NCBI RefSeq assembly: GCF_007558865.1
Contig: NZ_VLPK01000003.1
Location: 1 to 64,000, forward strand
Reading direction: 5' to 3'
DNA from: Mucilaginibacter corticis
GTDB lineage: Bacteria; Bacteroidota; Bacteroidia; Sphingobacteriales; Sphingobacteriaceae
DNA length: 64,000 nucleotides
A program made the translations under genes and the position numbers. Shown here piece after piece: positions 1 through 8,028 of the stretch (positions within the stretch are counted from its first letter, which is position 1; every line of letters begins with the position of its first letter). The notes below the pieces were generated by a model. The model worked only from the letters and a program-made list of their open reading frames with translations. It had not been told where the DNA came from and did not search any database.

Positions 1-2
1 TA

Positions 3-1190
3 GCGGATTCTGAAAAAGTAAACAGGGCCTTAGACAACCTGATGCTTACGCAGGGCTACCGCAGGTTTGAATGGAAATTATTGGATAGTGCACTGAAATC
101 TAATCCTATATTTAAATCTGAAGGCTTAAAGGCTACCATTTCAGGTTTGGTAACCGACCTGAGAAACCGCCCGTTACCAAACGCGGCAGTGCTGCTGGTT
201 TCATTAAACGCCCGCATTAAAAAAACAACCACTACCGATGCCAATGGCAGGTTCAATTTTGACAACTTATTATTTGCCGATAGCGCTAAGTTTGCAGTGC
301 AAGCCAGGGATTTGAAAAATACTGACCATGTTATTATTATTTTAGACAGCATACCCCAAATTAAGATCGCTGCCCAGCAAAGTTTTGCAGATATAAATAT
401 CATTAAAGCCAACTTACAAAAAGCCGAGGATGAGGGCACCCCATTGAAGTTAACGGGGCATATTTTAAAGCAGGTAAATATTAAGGATGTTAAATTGAAG
501 AATGAACCAGGGGTCGCAACCCAGGGAATGTTTTCAGTGCCTGATGAAGAGTCGGCAGATAGAGTCATACCTATGAATCATCCGGAACTTTATCCTACAA
601 CGCAAACTTTTTTGCAAACAATGATCCCTGGTGTTACCTGGCAGTTAGATAATAAGGGGCATACCAGGTTATTAACTATGCACAGGACGGTTAACTTTTC
701 AAATAGCCCAGCTGATGCAGAGAGTAATGATCTTATACCTCTTCTCAACGGCCGGCCATCAAGCTATGAAGAAATTGAAGATCTTCAACCGGACGAGATC
801 ATCAAAATATTATTAGTGACAAAAAATGAAGCTATTAAAAATATATTGAGAACAGGCAATTCTCATCCTGCGGGTTTTATATTATTTATCACTAAAGTAC
901 CCGGTGCACGCAAGCAATACATTCCTAATATGGCTAACATATCGCCCAAAGGCTATAACAAAGTACGCCGGTTTTATTCACCGCGTTATGAAAGGCCGGA
1001 TGCCGGGAATAAACAGCCCGACCTGCGTTCAACCATTTACTGGAACCCGTACGTTAATACGGATGCCACAGGAAAAGCAACATTTGATTTTTACAATGCC
1101 GATGGCCCCGGAAAGTACAGGGTAGTGGTGGAGGGCATTAATGCCGCCGGCGAATTAGGCAGACAGGTGTATACTTATAAAGTTGAGTGA
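3..1190 (+). CDS. C-terminal part of a large surface protein with carboxypeptidase-regulatory-like and plug-like segments (5'-truncated)
   Basis: The frame is already open at the left edge of the window, so the start lies upstream and only about 395 C-terminal residues are visible. The segment LMLTQGYRRFEW near the edge is typical of long Bacteroidota envelope proteins that join macroglobulin-like domains to a carboxypeptidase-regulatory beta-sandwich. That sandwich is seen at about visible residues 45-125 (SGLVTDLRNRPLPNAAVLL, DANGRFNFDNL). A degenerate TonB-plug-like stretch follows (LLNGRPSSYEEIEDLQPDEI), and the end (GKATFDFYNADGPGKYRV) is the usual closing domain. No beta-barrel follows, so this is not a transport receptor. 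The substrate is unknown and the function is inferred only from architecture. Confidence 0.7.
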   Translation, partial: ADSEKVNRALDNLMLTQGYRRFEWKLLDSALKSNPIFKSEGLKATISGLVTDLRNRPLPNAAVLLVSLNARIKKTTTTDANGRFNFDNLLFADSAKFAVQARDLKNTDHVIIILDSIPQIKIAAQQSFADINIIKANLQKAEDEGTPLKLTGHILKQVNIKDVKLKNEPGVATQGMFSVPDEESADRVIPMNHPELYPTTQTFLQTMIPGVTWQLDNKGHTRLLTMHRTVNFSNSPADAESNDLIPLLNGRPSSYEEIEDLQPDEIIKILLVTKNEAIKNILRTGNSHPAGFILFITKVPGARKQYIPNMANISPKGYNKVRRFYSPRYERPDAGNKQPDLRSTIYWNPYVNTDATGKATFDFYNADGPGKYRVVVEGINAAGELGRQVYTYKVE

Positions 1191-1232
1191 TGTAAAATAA
1201 TATGTTAAGCTGTAAAGCAATCGTTATTATGA

Positions 1233-1514
1233 CTAATAACGTCCTAATTGTTCGCCGCGGCCTATCGTTTTATTGGTTTCATAGTAATGCTCGGAAGGTT
1301 TCCTTTTTAGTTCCGGATCATATTCAGGGTCGGGTTTTGTTAAATAATAAACCAATACGCACCAAACAAAAGGCAGTATCACAACAAGCAAACCATTTAC
1401 AATTTTTTGATTTTTGGTGAATAAAGTACTTTTAACCACCCGGCTAACAAAGTAAGATGCTATACTTAAATGGGCAACTATTAAAATTAGTAAAGTGATA
1501 TTGCCGGCGTTCAT
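1233..1514 (-). CDS. Small two-helix membrane protein
   Basis: A 93-residue protein with two hydrophobic helices (about residues 5-25 and 38-58, the second being VNGLLVVILPFVWCVLVYYL) and a charged, Lys/Glu/Tyr-rich tail of about 30 residues that probably lies in the cytoplasm. The spacing of the helices resembles short PLDc_N-like membrane proteins, but no diagnostic motif is present and no function is proposed. It is convergent with the truncated gene on its left. The gap on its right to the nucleoid-associated protein gene (1515-1758) is AT-rich and shows nothing else I can support. Confidence 0.55.
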   Translation of the reverse strand: MNAGNITLLILIVAHLSIASYFVSRVVKSTLFTKNQKIVNGLLVVILPFVWCVLVYYLTKPDPEYDPELKRKPSEHYYETNKTIGRGEQLGRY

Positions 1515-1758
1515 TGTGCTTATTAAATTTTCCTTCTAAAAATAACCGATTTTCTGGTTTAAAATATTAAACGTAATTGTTTTATATACAGTATTTTATA
1601 TGATTTTTAGCTATAAATTTACTGACGTAAAAGTTATACCAAACTGTATCATGAAATCCTTGATAGTAAATTAATTATTTTATTATCAATGAATTGCAAA
1701 AACAGGTGTACCAAATGTTCCAACTGTTACACACTCACGTGGTACAGATGAGACAGCC

Positions 1759-2817
1759 TTACTGCTCTTCTTTAAAAAACACCTTGTAGTAATTCATGGC
1801 CTTTTCATCATCAAAACCTTTTTCAATCAGCTTGTTGTCGCCATGTATGTAAATGTGAAAGTTCTTATCCAGCTTTAACACGCTTTTATATACGCGCGCC
1901 TGCTTTTTGACCGCGTTGTCCGAGATCTCGAAGGTATCCCCAATACGGGTGTCAAATTCGTCCTCATACTGGCTCTTAAATGTTTTAAACGACTCGATAG
2001 CTTTTGGGTTACCAATCACCTCATCGGCAAACTCATCCATATCAAAGGTTTCTTTTTCCTTAAAATACTTCATCGAGCGATTAAGCAGGTCTATTTTATC
2101 GGTTTTGTTCATATCAAACTCTTCGTCTATCTTATTAGTGACAAAGTTCTTGTAAATGCCTAAAGCGTTGCTGGTTTGGTTATAGCTGTCGTTACGGATC
2201 TTAAGCTGTAAGAAATCGTCTTTCCAGTAAACAGCGGTATCCTGCCCGCGATTGCTGTTATCAATCACCACTACCTTATAGCCATTCTCTTTTTCGATAT
2301 TGAAGATCAGGCAGCCTTTATCCAGTTTGTTAATATTGATAGCATTCTCTTCATAATCAATCGCGAAACCACCTTTCTCGGGGTATACCTTTAAATAGGT
2401 TTCCTTATTCTCTGATTTAAAGATCCCAATAGCATCCAGCAGATTACCCTCTATCTGCACATCCTTAAAGTAAGCCACATACAACTCGCCGGATTTGATG
2501 TTGGGATGATTAGCAACCTTATACAGGTGTTTGGCTATCTGTTCAGACGCTTCATGAAACCTTTCCTTATCCTCAAACATCTGTGAGGCAAAGTGATGGA
2601 TCTCGTTCAATGCCAGGTCGCCGCTGCTGTGCATCAGGTGATAAACCTCGACAGCTTTGCTAAACGGCGACAGGAAATACTGCTTTAACAGGCTTGCTAT
2701 CAGCTCGTCTTTTAAAACAAGTGGATGGCCTGACAGTGCATACATTTCACTTAGCGCCTGGTTGCCAACGTGATGTACAGAAATAGTATTGAGCGAAGCT
2801 TCAAATGAGGTTACCAT
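1759..2817 (-). CDS. Nucleoid-associated protein, NdpA/YejK family (37 kDa)
   Basis: A 352-residue soluble protein without signal peptide or membrane segment. Length and pattern fit the 37 kDa nucleoid-associated family: an N-terminal part with conserved His/Asp residues (ISVHHVGNQ, SGDLALNEIHHFASQMF), a central beta-rich part (GELYVAYFKDVQIEG, KGCLIFNIEKENGYKVVVID) and a C-terminal part ending FKEEQ. The family binds DNA in the nucleoid, but its precise role in Bacteroidota is not established. It is divergent from mnmE, with about 75 bp between the starts, so the two probably have back-to-back promoters. The start is the ATG at 2817 and nothing upstream in frame looks like coding sequence. 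Confidence 0.85.
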   Translation of the reverse strand: MVTSFEASLNTISVHHVGNQALSEMYALSGHPLVLKDELIASLLKQYFLSPFSKAVEVYHLMHSSGDLALNEIHHFASQMFEDKERFHEASEQIAKHLYKVANHPNIKSGELYVAYFKDVQIEGNLLDAIGIFKSENKETYLKVYPEKGGFAIDYEENAININKLDKGCLIFNIEKENGYKVVVIDNSNRGQDTAVYWKDDFLQLKIRNDSYNQTSNALGIYKNFVTNKIDEEFDMNKTDKIDLLNRSMKYFKEKETFDMDEFADEVIGNPKAIESFKTFKSQYEDEFDTRIGDTFEISDNAVKKQARVYKSVLKLDKNFHIYIHGDNKLIEKGFDDEKAMNYYKVFFKEEQ

Positions 2818-2892
2818 AATTGGGGCGCAATTTACTTTTTTTACTTTAGGGTTATAGCTATTGTTGCCGCTAATTTGCGACCTTTGCCGCCA

Positions 2893-4254
2893 ATGACTAA
2901 TACTGAAGAAACCATTGTTGCTTTAGCCACCCCGGCAGGTACAGGGGCTATAGGCGTTATCCGCTTATCGGGCCCTGACGCCATACTTATCGCCAATAGC
3001 GTGTTTAAAGGGAAGGATTTGACCAAACAAGGATCGCACACCATCCATTTCGGCAATATATTTGACGGCAACGTAATACTGGATGAAGTATTGGTGTCAT
3101 TATTTATTGCCCCAAAATCATACACCCGCGAAAACGTGGTAGAGATCTCCTGCCACGGATCTAACTTCATTATTGAATCTATTATAAAACTGCTGATCAA
3201 AAAGGGGGCACGCTCTGCCAAAGCCGGTGAGTTTACTTTGCGAGCCTTCCTGAATGGTCAAATGGACCTATCGCAAGCCGAGGCTGTTGCCGATCTAATC
3301 GCTTCTAACTCGAAAGCATCGCAACAGGTTGCCTTACAGCAATTAAGAGGAGGATTTAGCAGTCAGCTACAAACCTTGCGCGAACAATTGGTGCAATTTG
3401 CCTCGCTGATTGAACTGGAGCTTGATTTTGCCGAAGAGGATGTAGAGTTTGCTAATCGTGACCAGCTAAAAAAACTGATCTACGAGATAGGTAAAGTTAT
3501 AGGCGCACTGATACAATCGTTCGAGTTGGGTAACGCTATTAAGCATGGCGTAAATACCGTTATAGCCGGCCGGCCAAATGCAGGTAAGTCAACCCTGTTA
3601 AACGCGTTGTTAAACGAAGAACGAGCCATTGTAAGCCACATACCTGGTACCACACGCGATACGATAGAGGAAGTGTTAAATATAAACGGTATTAACTTCA
3701 GGCTGATTGATACCGCTGGCATCCGTGAAGCTACAGATGCTATTGAAAAGATAGGGGTAGAGCGTACCATGGAAAAGATCGAGCAATCTGCATTGCTGGT
3801 GTATGTATATGATGCGGCACAGATAACCAAGGACGAACTTGACAGTGATATTGCAAGCCTGCAACGCCCCGGGGTAACCATGCTGATATTAGCCAATAAA
3901 GCAGACTTACTTACGTCAGAACAATTAGAAGGTTTGAGTCAATCACATACGCTAATTATATCCGCAAAGGAAAAAACGCACATTGATGAGCTGAAGTCAA
4001 AAATATACCATTCGGCAGTAAAAGACCAATTGGATGCAAACGAAACTTTAGTAACCAACATACGCCACCTTGAAGCGTTGCAAAAAACAGCAGATGCCCT
4101 CGGAAGAGTATTAAGCGGGATAGATACCGTTACTTCGGATTTTCTGTCGATGGATATAAAACAAGCCCTGCACTACTTAGGTGAGATTACGGGTGTGGTT
4201 ACAACTGATGATCTGTTGGAGAATATATTTAGCAAGTTTTGTATCGGAAAGTAG
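2893..4254 (+). CDS. mnmE: tRNA uridine-34 carboxymethylaminomethyl synthesis GTPase MnmE
   Basis: With MnmG this GTPase modifies the wobble uridine of certain tRNAs. The 453-residue product has the N-terminal tetrahydrofolate-binding domain (TIVALATPAGTGAIGVIRLSG), the helical domain, and an inserted G domain with G1 GRPNAGKST near residue 226, G3 DTAGIR near 273 and G4 NKAD near 335, ending in the invariant FCIGK. I prefer the ATG at 2893 over an in-frame TTG 18 nt upstream because family members begin a few residues before TIVALATP. The last 18 bases (4237-4254) are one of two copies of an attachment-type repeat, the other being at 6606-6623. The extreme C-terminus may therefore have been supplied by the integrated element. 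Confidence 0.96.
   Translation: MTNTEETIVALATPAGTGAIGVIRLSGPDAILIANSVFKGKDLTKQGSHTIHFGNIFDGNVILDEVLVSLFIAPKSYTRENVVEISCHGSNFIIESIIKLLIKKGARSAKAGEFTLRAFLNGQMDLSQAEAVADLIASNSKASQQVALQQLRGGFSSQLQTLREQLVQFASLIELELDFAEEDVEFANRDQLKKLIYEIGKVIGALIQSFELGNAIKHGVNTVIAGRPNAGKSTLLNALLNEERAIVSHIPGTTRDTIEEVLNINGINFRLIDTAGIREATDAIEKIGVERTMEKIEQSALLVYVYDAAQITKDELDSDIASLQRPGVTMLILANKADLLTSEQLEGLSQSHTLIISAKEKTHIDELKSKIYHSAVKDQLDANETLVTNIRHLEALQKTADALGRVLSGIDTVTSDFLSMDIKQALHYLGEITGVVTTDDLLENIFSKFCIGK
4237..4254 (+). other. Left attachment-type repeat (attL candidate) inside the mnmE 3' end
   Basis: Eighteen bases encoding Phe-Cys-Ile-Gly-Lys-stop. A second copy lies at 6606-6623 in the same orientation. The two agree at 15 of 18 positions, and all three differences fall at third codon positions, so both copies encode the same peptide and stop. 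With an integrase gene just inside, this is the signature of site-specific integration at the end of mnmE. Confidence 0.75.
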
Positions 4255-4507
4255 TCGTGTTTCATTGATTTTCAATTATTTGCATTTCAATGCTCCCAAC
4301 GCAGTTTATTTTTCAATGAGTGGTAATAATTTGCATTGATCTTCCCATTTTGTGTGCCGTTTTTGTAACGCGACACTAATTCAACACCAAAACGTCACCA
4401 ATTTAGCCCACCATTCGTGGGCTTTTATTTTTGCTCTGTGTTTCTGCTGCTCGTTCTTTTGTGTGTATTGAATGGGGACATTCGGTGACAAAAAATCGTA
4501 AATTATT
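4255..4507. other. Inner left end of the integrated element: short repeats, possible integrase arm sites, integrase leader
   Basis: This 253-bp non-coding stretch holds several short repeats: TTGCATTGA-like words around 4260-4345, GTAACGC at 4365-4371, CGTCACC at 4393-4399 and TTCGGTGACA at 4481-4490. TTCGGTGACA and GTAACGC recur next to the right repeat (6546-6555 and 6561-6567). Repeated words at both inner ends are what arm-type integrase binding sites look like, but this is inference. A terminator hairpin at 4405-4423 separates mnmE from the integrase. Confidence 0.45.
4405..4433 (+). terminator. Rho-independent terminator after mnmE
   Basis: A perfect 7-bp stem AGCCCAC/GTGGGCT (4405-4411 with 4417-4423) with a 5-nt loop, followed by TTTATTTTTG. 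It lies about 150 bp downstream of mnmE, inside the integrated element, and isolates the integrase gene from mnmE read-through. Confidence 0.8.
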
Positions 4508-5617
4508 ATGGCAAGCATTAGCATCAGAGAAAGAGCATTGAAAGACGGAAAGTCGAGATTGGTACTTGATTATTATTTACCGGGGGGAAAACGGAAAACC
4601 GAAAAGCTGGATTTAACCGTAATTGATAAACCGACAACCCGCGAAGAAAGAGAGAATAATAAAACTGCCCGACACTTAGCTGATAAAATCCGTTCAAAAA
4701 GATTTTTGGAAATCAGTAACAAAAAATATGGTTTCGCTGATAATCAAAAATCACAAGGTAGTTTTCCCGATTACTTTAAAAAAGAGGTAGAAAAACGTAA
4801 GCGCACAGGAAGCCATGGCAATTGGCAAAGCACCTACCAGATATTATTAAAGTTTCTTGACGGTAAAGATCTGACTTTTGAAGAAGTGGACACCGACTTC
4901 CTGGAAAAATTTAAAAAGCATTTGCTTGAAGCAAGAATAACCAAAAGTAATACACGCTTGGCACGTAATTCAGCATTGTCATATTTCAACAAAGTGAAGG
5001 CCGCTCTTAATCAAGCTTTTGATGATAAAATAATTCAGGATAAAATCGGTCAGCGTGTAAAAAGCATCAAAGAGCAGGATACACACCGTGAGTACCTAAC
5101 CATTGAAGAACTAAAAAAACTGGTTGATACCGAATGTGAAAGCGATTTACTAAAACGGGCCTTTTTATTTAGTGCGGCTACCGGTCTACGGTGGTCGGAT
5201 GTTAATTCAATTACCTGGGCTAACATTGAGTATTCAGATGAATTACTGTGCCATCAGTTAAGGTTTGTACAGCAAAAAACTAAAGCTGCTGAAATTTTAC
5301 CAATCAGCAGTCAAGCGCTTGAGTTTGTCGGTGAGCGAGGTAATGATGTAGATCGCGTGTTTAAAGGATTAAAATATTCTTCATGGCATAATTTAAAACT
5401 TAGAGAATGGGTGATGAGGGCGGGTATACGTAAAACAATTACTTTCCATTGCGCACGCCATACCTACGCTACCTTAATGCTTACCCACAACGTTGATATT
5501 TTCACTGTTTCGAAATTATTAGGCCACAGAAATCTAAAAACTACGCAAATTTACGCCAAGGTAGTTGACCGCAGAAAGGTTGATGCCATTAATCAGTTAC
5601 CGACATTTAGTTTTTAG
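4508..5617 (+). CDS. Tyrosine recombinase / site-specific integrase
   Basis: A 369-residue phage-type integrase. The N-terminal part (about 1-90) is an arm-binding-like region (SIRERALKDGKSRLVLDYYL). A SAM-like core-binding domain spans about 100-185, and the catalytic domain fills the rest. All catalytic positions are visible: Arg in ATGLRWSD near 227, Lys in FVQQKTKAAE, HxxR in FHCARHTYA near 314-317, His in LLGHRN near 339 and the Tyr nucleophile in TTQIYAKV near 348. The enzyme therefore appears intact. It is transcribed away from mnmE, 253 bp inside the element, and is the likely agent of integration at the mnmE 3' end. No excisionase, relaxase or replication gene is present, so the element is a minimal or decayed one. 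Confidence 0.93.
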   Translation: MASISIRERALKDGKSRLVLDYYLPGGKRKTEKLDLTVIDKPTTREERENNKTARHLADKIRSKRFLEISNKKYGFADNQKSQGSFPDYFKKEVEKRKRTGSHGNWQSTYQILLKFLDGKDLTFEEVDTDFLEKFKKHLLEARITKSNTRLARNSALSYFNKVKAALNQAFDDKIIQDKIGQRVKSIKEQDTHREYLTIEELKKLVDTECESDLLKRAFLFSAATGLRWSDVNSITWANIEYSDELLCHQLRFVQQKTKAAEILPISSQALEFVGERGNDVDRVFKGLKYSSWHNLKLREWVMRAGIRKTITFHCARHTYATLMLTHNVDIFTVSKLLGHRNLKTTQIYAKVVDRRKVDAINQLPTFSF

Positions 5618-5620
5618 AAT

Positions 5621-6313
5621 TTATGAGTGATTATTCAATATATCGACAGGAGGGAAATAACAAGGAGCCAGCGCTTGATCCATTCCCATAAAAACTAAAA
5701 TGTTTTTTAAGAAACTTACCGAACGACTTTCAGAGATATATCTAAACAACAATGGTAAGGTATTATTTAGAAAAAATTGCGTACTAGCCGCGTTCGAGCG
5801 ATGCCTTAAGCCTAGATATAAGTAAAAATCTTCAACAGCATTGCTTTTTTGACGAAATCTATCCATCGGAAGATAACTTACTGCTACAATATTACCTGGC
5901 AAAATAATCCTATCTTGAATTTCTTCAATTGGCTTATCGTTTATTGAAAATTCATAATACCATTTTAAGATTCGAGTACCTTCTTTATAGGCGTCTAGAT
6001 CTAGGCCATTATTCTTTTGAGTAAACTTAAAAACATCAGTATTTATTTGATATGTTATATTATAAGAAAAGGTTATAGCCCGAGGCGCTCTTTTCCCCGT
6101 GTCTTTAAAATATTTTATGTCTTCAAAAATTTTTACTAGGTAGGATAGTATTGTACTTTTACCTGTACCATTAGCGCCAATTAAAACAGAAGTGTAAGGT
6201 AAATCTGTTGGCTCTCGTTCTTCTAGAGGAACAAATACTAACTGGTCGGCGGGAATGTGGCCTAAATAGCTCTGGTCATCAAAATTTAATTCAATTAGCC
6301 GAAACATTTTCAA
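5621..6313 (-). pseudogene. N-terminal half of an AAA/ABC-type ATPase, cargo of the mnmE element (probably truncated)
   Basis: The 230 residues start normally and contain a Walker A loop, LIGANGTGKSTILSYL, near residue 45. There is no recognisable ABC signature, Walker B or switch histidine. Proteins of this type normally run to 400 residues or more, with those motifs in the C-terminal half. The ORF stops 3 bp from the end of the convergent integrase gene, as expected if a deletion joined the two. ATPases of this general kind (RecF/SMC-like, with a segment such as YLGLRHRSNAA) are common in anti-phage systems carried by small integrative elements, so a defence origin is plausible but unproven. 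It could still encode a stable short protein. Base composition is AT-richer than the flanking genes. Confidence 0.6.
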
Positions 6314-6697
6314 ATGATAAGGTTACTAATGTATTTTAGTAAACTTTAAAAATATGAGAAGACCACTTATCTTCCAAATTATCATTGAAAAGATCTGAAA
6401 TATTTAATTCAAAATTACTATTGAATATTTTATAAACAAACGTCGCAGTAAATCTCAAATTAATTACTCAATCAGACAACAGGAATTTTTATCACCGATT
6501 TTAAAACTGCTTGATTTAGCAATGATTTTCCGCTGTTTTCATCGGTTCGGTGACAGATTGGTAACGCAATAGCATTAACTTGCTGAGAATCTGCACTACT
6601 TCACTTTCTGTATCGGGAAATAGAGAGTAATATCTCCATAATATTTTGTTACTCATTCAGAATATCTGATTAACTTGCTATTTATTATAGTTAAGAC
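6314..6697. other. Right end of the integrated element and upstream region of the GH71/99-like gene
   Basis: No gene is seen in these 384 bases. The left part (6314-6545) is AT-rich leader of the ATPase fragment. TTCGGTGACA at 6546-6555 and GTAACGC at 6561-6567 copy words at the other end of the element. The right attachment-type repeat is at 6606-6623. The last 75 bases before the next start belong to the ancestral sequence downstream of mnmE and presumably carry the promoter of the next gene. Confidence 0.5.
6606..6623 (+). other. Right attachment-type repeat (attR candidate), displaced mnmE 3' end
   Basis: This copy reads TTC TGT ATC GGG AAA TAG, Phe-Cys-Ile-Gly-Lys-stop, in the same orientation as the real mnmE end. 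It differs only at three wobble positions. The frame stays open leftwards for several codons (Glu-Asn-Leu-His-Tyr-Phe-Thr before the Phe), weakly resembling the Glu-Asn-Ile-Phe-Ser-Lys that precedes it in MnmE. It is therefore best read as the original mnmE end pushed aside by the insertion. Confidence 0.7.
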
Positions 6698-7969
6698 ATG
6701 AGAACCAATAACCTGCAGATTTGGTTGATGGCGGTATTGCTGTCAGCAGTTTTTAGTTGTTCGAAGAAAAAATCAGTTGTACCTAATCCATCCAAAGACA
6801 CCACTACTGTAGTTGTTAATAAGCCGTTGCCAACAAGCGATGTTGTGGGTAAGGTTATTGTAGGTTACCAGGGATGGTTTGCAGCAACAGGCGATGGTTC
6901 GCCAATTAACATGTACTGGCACTGGGCGCAAACCTGGGAACAACAGCCTTCGTCAACCAATGTCGCTATTAAATCCTGGCCTGATGTCCGCGATTATGCA
7001 ACCACTTTTCCTACACAATTTGCTAATTTAAACAATGGCCAGCCGGCTAATGTATTTTCATCTTTTAGTGATCAGACGGTGGATATCCAGTTTAAATGGA
7101 TGAAACAATATGGCATTGACGGTGCGGCATTACAGCGTTTTAATCCGAGTGGCCTGGAAGGGCCAATACGCGATGCCATGGCAGCAAAAGTAAAAAAAGC
7201 TGCAGAGGTAAACGGCGTTAAGTTTTACATCATGTATGATGTTAGCGGTTGGACAAATATGCAAACCGAACTCAAAGCCGATTGGACAAACAAAATGTCG
7301 GCATACATTTCATCAACTGCTTATGCAAAACAGAACGGCAAGCCTGTAGTATGTATCTGGGGCTTTGGTTTCAATGATGATAATCATAATTTCAATACCA
7401 CAGACTGTATCGATGTCATCAAATGGTTTCAAAGTAAAGGCTGTTATGTAATAGGGGGAGTGCCCACGCATTGGCGTGAGCAAAATAGCGACTCAAGACC
7501 TGATTTCCTAAGCGTTTATAAAACTTTCAATATGCTGTCGCCATGGATGATAGGGCGTATTGGTAATGCTGATGACTCGGATAATTTTTATGTAAACGTT
7601 AATAAAGATGATCAGACATATTGCAACGCTAATGGTATTGATTACCAACCTTGCGTTCTACCCGGTGATCTTCAGGAACGTCAGCGCGCTCACGGCGATT
7701 TTATGTGGAGACAGTTCTATAATATGAAAAGGTTAGGGGCGCAAGGTCTTTACATATCTATGTTTGATGAATTTAATGAGGGAAACCAGATCGTAAAAAC
7801 AGCCGAATCACAAGCATTCGTTCCATCAGGATCAAATTTTATGGCCTTAGATGAAGATGGAACACCATGTTCTTCGGACTATTATTTAAGATTGACCGGA
7901 GATGGAGCTAAAATGTTCAAAGGTGTGATTTCATTAACCACAACAAGGCCTACAAAACCAACGCTTTAA
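6698..7969 (+). CDS. Glycoside hydrolase family 71/99-like lipoprotein
   Basis: A 423-residue product with a lipoprotein signal peptide (hydrophobic core then LSAVFSC, lipidated Cys near residue 21) and a low-complexity linker, followed by a single catalytic-type domain that begins KVIVGYQGWFAATGDGSP. Family features include the aromatic-rich MYWHWAQTWEQQP, the inner segment MKQYGIDGAALQRF and the late acidic segment YISMFDEFNEGNQI, which probably carries catalytic carboxylates. GH99 enzymes are endo-acting on alpha-mannosides and GH71 enzymes on alpha-1,3-glucan. This relative could act on either, so the substrate is left open. It is monocistronic and lies just outside the integrated element, in the region that ancestrally followed mnmE. 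Confidence 0.8.
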   Translation: MRTNNLQIWLMAVLLSAVFSCSKKKSVVPNPSKDTTTVVVNKPLPTSDVVGKVIVGYQGWFAATGDGSPINMYWHWAQTWEQQPSSTNVAIKSWPDVRDYATTFPTQFANLNNGQPANVFSSFSDQTVDIQFKWMKQYGIDGAALQRFNPSGLEGPIRDAMAAKVKKAAEVNGVKFYIMYDVSGWTNMQTELKADWTNKMSAYISSTAYAKQNGKPVVCIWGFGFNDDNHNFNTTDCIDVIKWFQSKGCYVIGGVPTHWREQNSDSRPDFLSVYKTFNMLSPWMIGRIGNADDSDNFYVNVNKDDQTYCNANGIDYQPCVLPGDLQERQRAHGDFMWRQFYNMKRLGAQGLYISMFDEFNEGNQIVKTAESQAFVPSGSNFMALDEDGTPCSSDYYLRLTGDGAKMFKGVISLTTTRPTKPTL

Positions 7970-8005
7970 ACTGTCTAAAGTGGACCACTAAAGAAAGAGT
8001 AAAAG

Positions 8006-8023
8006 TAGCCACTGGTGTGGCTA
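8006..8023. terminator. Hairpin between convergent genes
   Basis: A 7-bp stem TAGCCAC/GTGGCTA with a 4-nt loop lies between the converging ends of the GH71/99-like gene and the sugar dehydrogenase gene. The downstream T-tract is weak, so terminator function is likely but not certain. A second small palindrome, AGTGGACCACT, lies at 7979-7989. Confidence 0.45.
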
Positions 8024-8028
8024 ATAAT

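Noticed and set aside
56..568. A 170-codon minus-strand frame under the first gene
   Set aside because: It lies fully opposite a frame with recognisable domains, has no family resemblance and no independent start context. It is a shadow frame.
2875..2892. TTG start for mnmE six codons upstream of the ATG
   Set aside because: The extra residues Met-Arg-Pro-Leu-Pro-Pro do not fit the family N-terminus, and the ATG at 2893 does.
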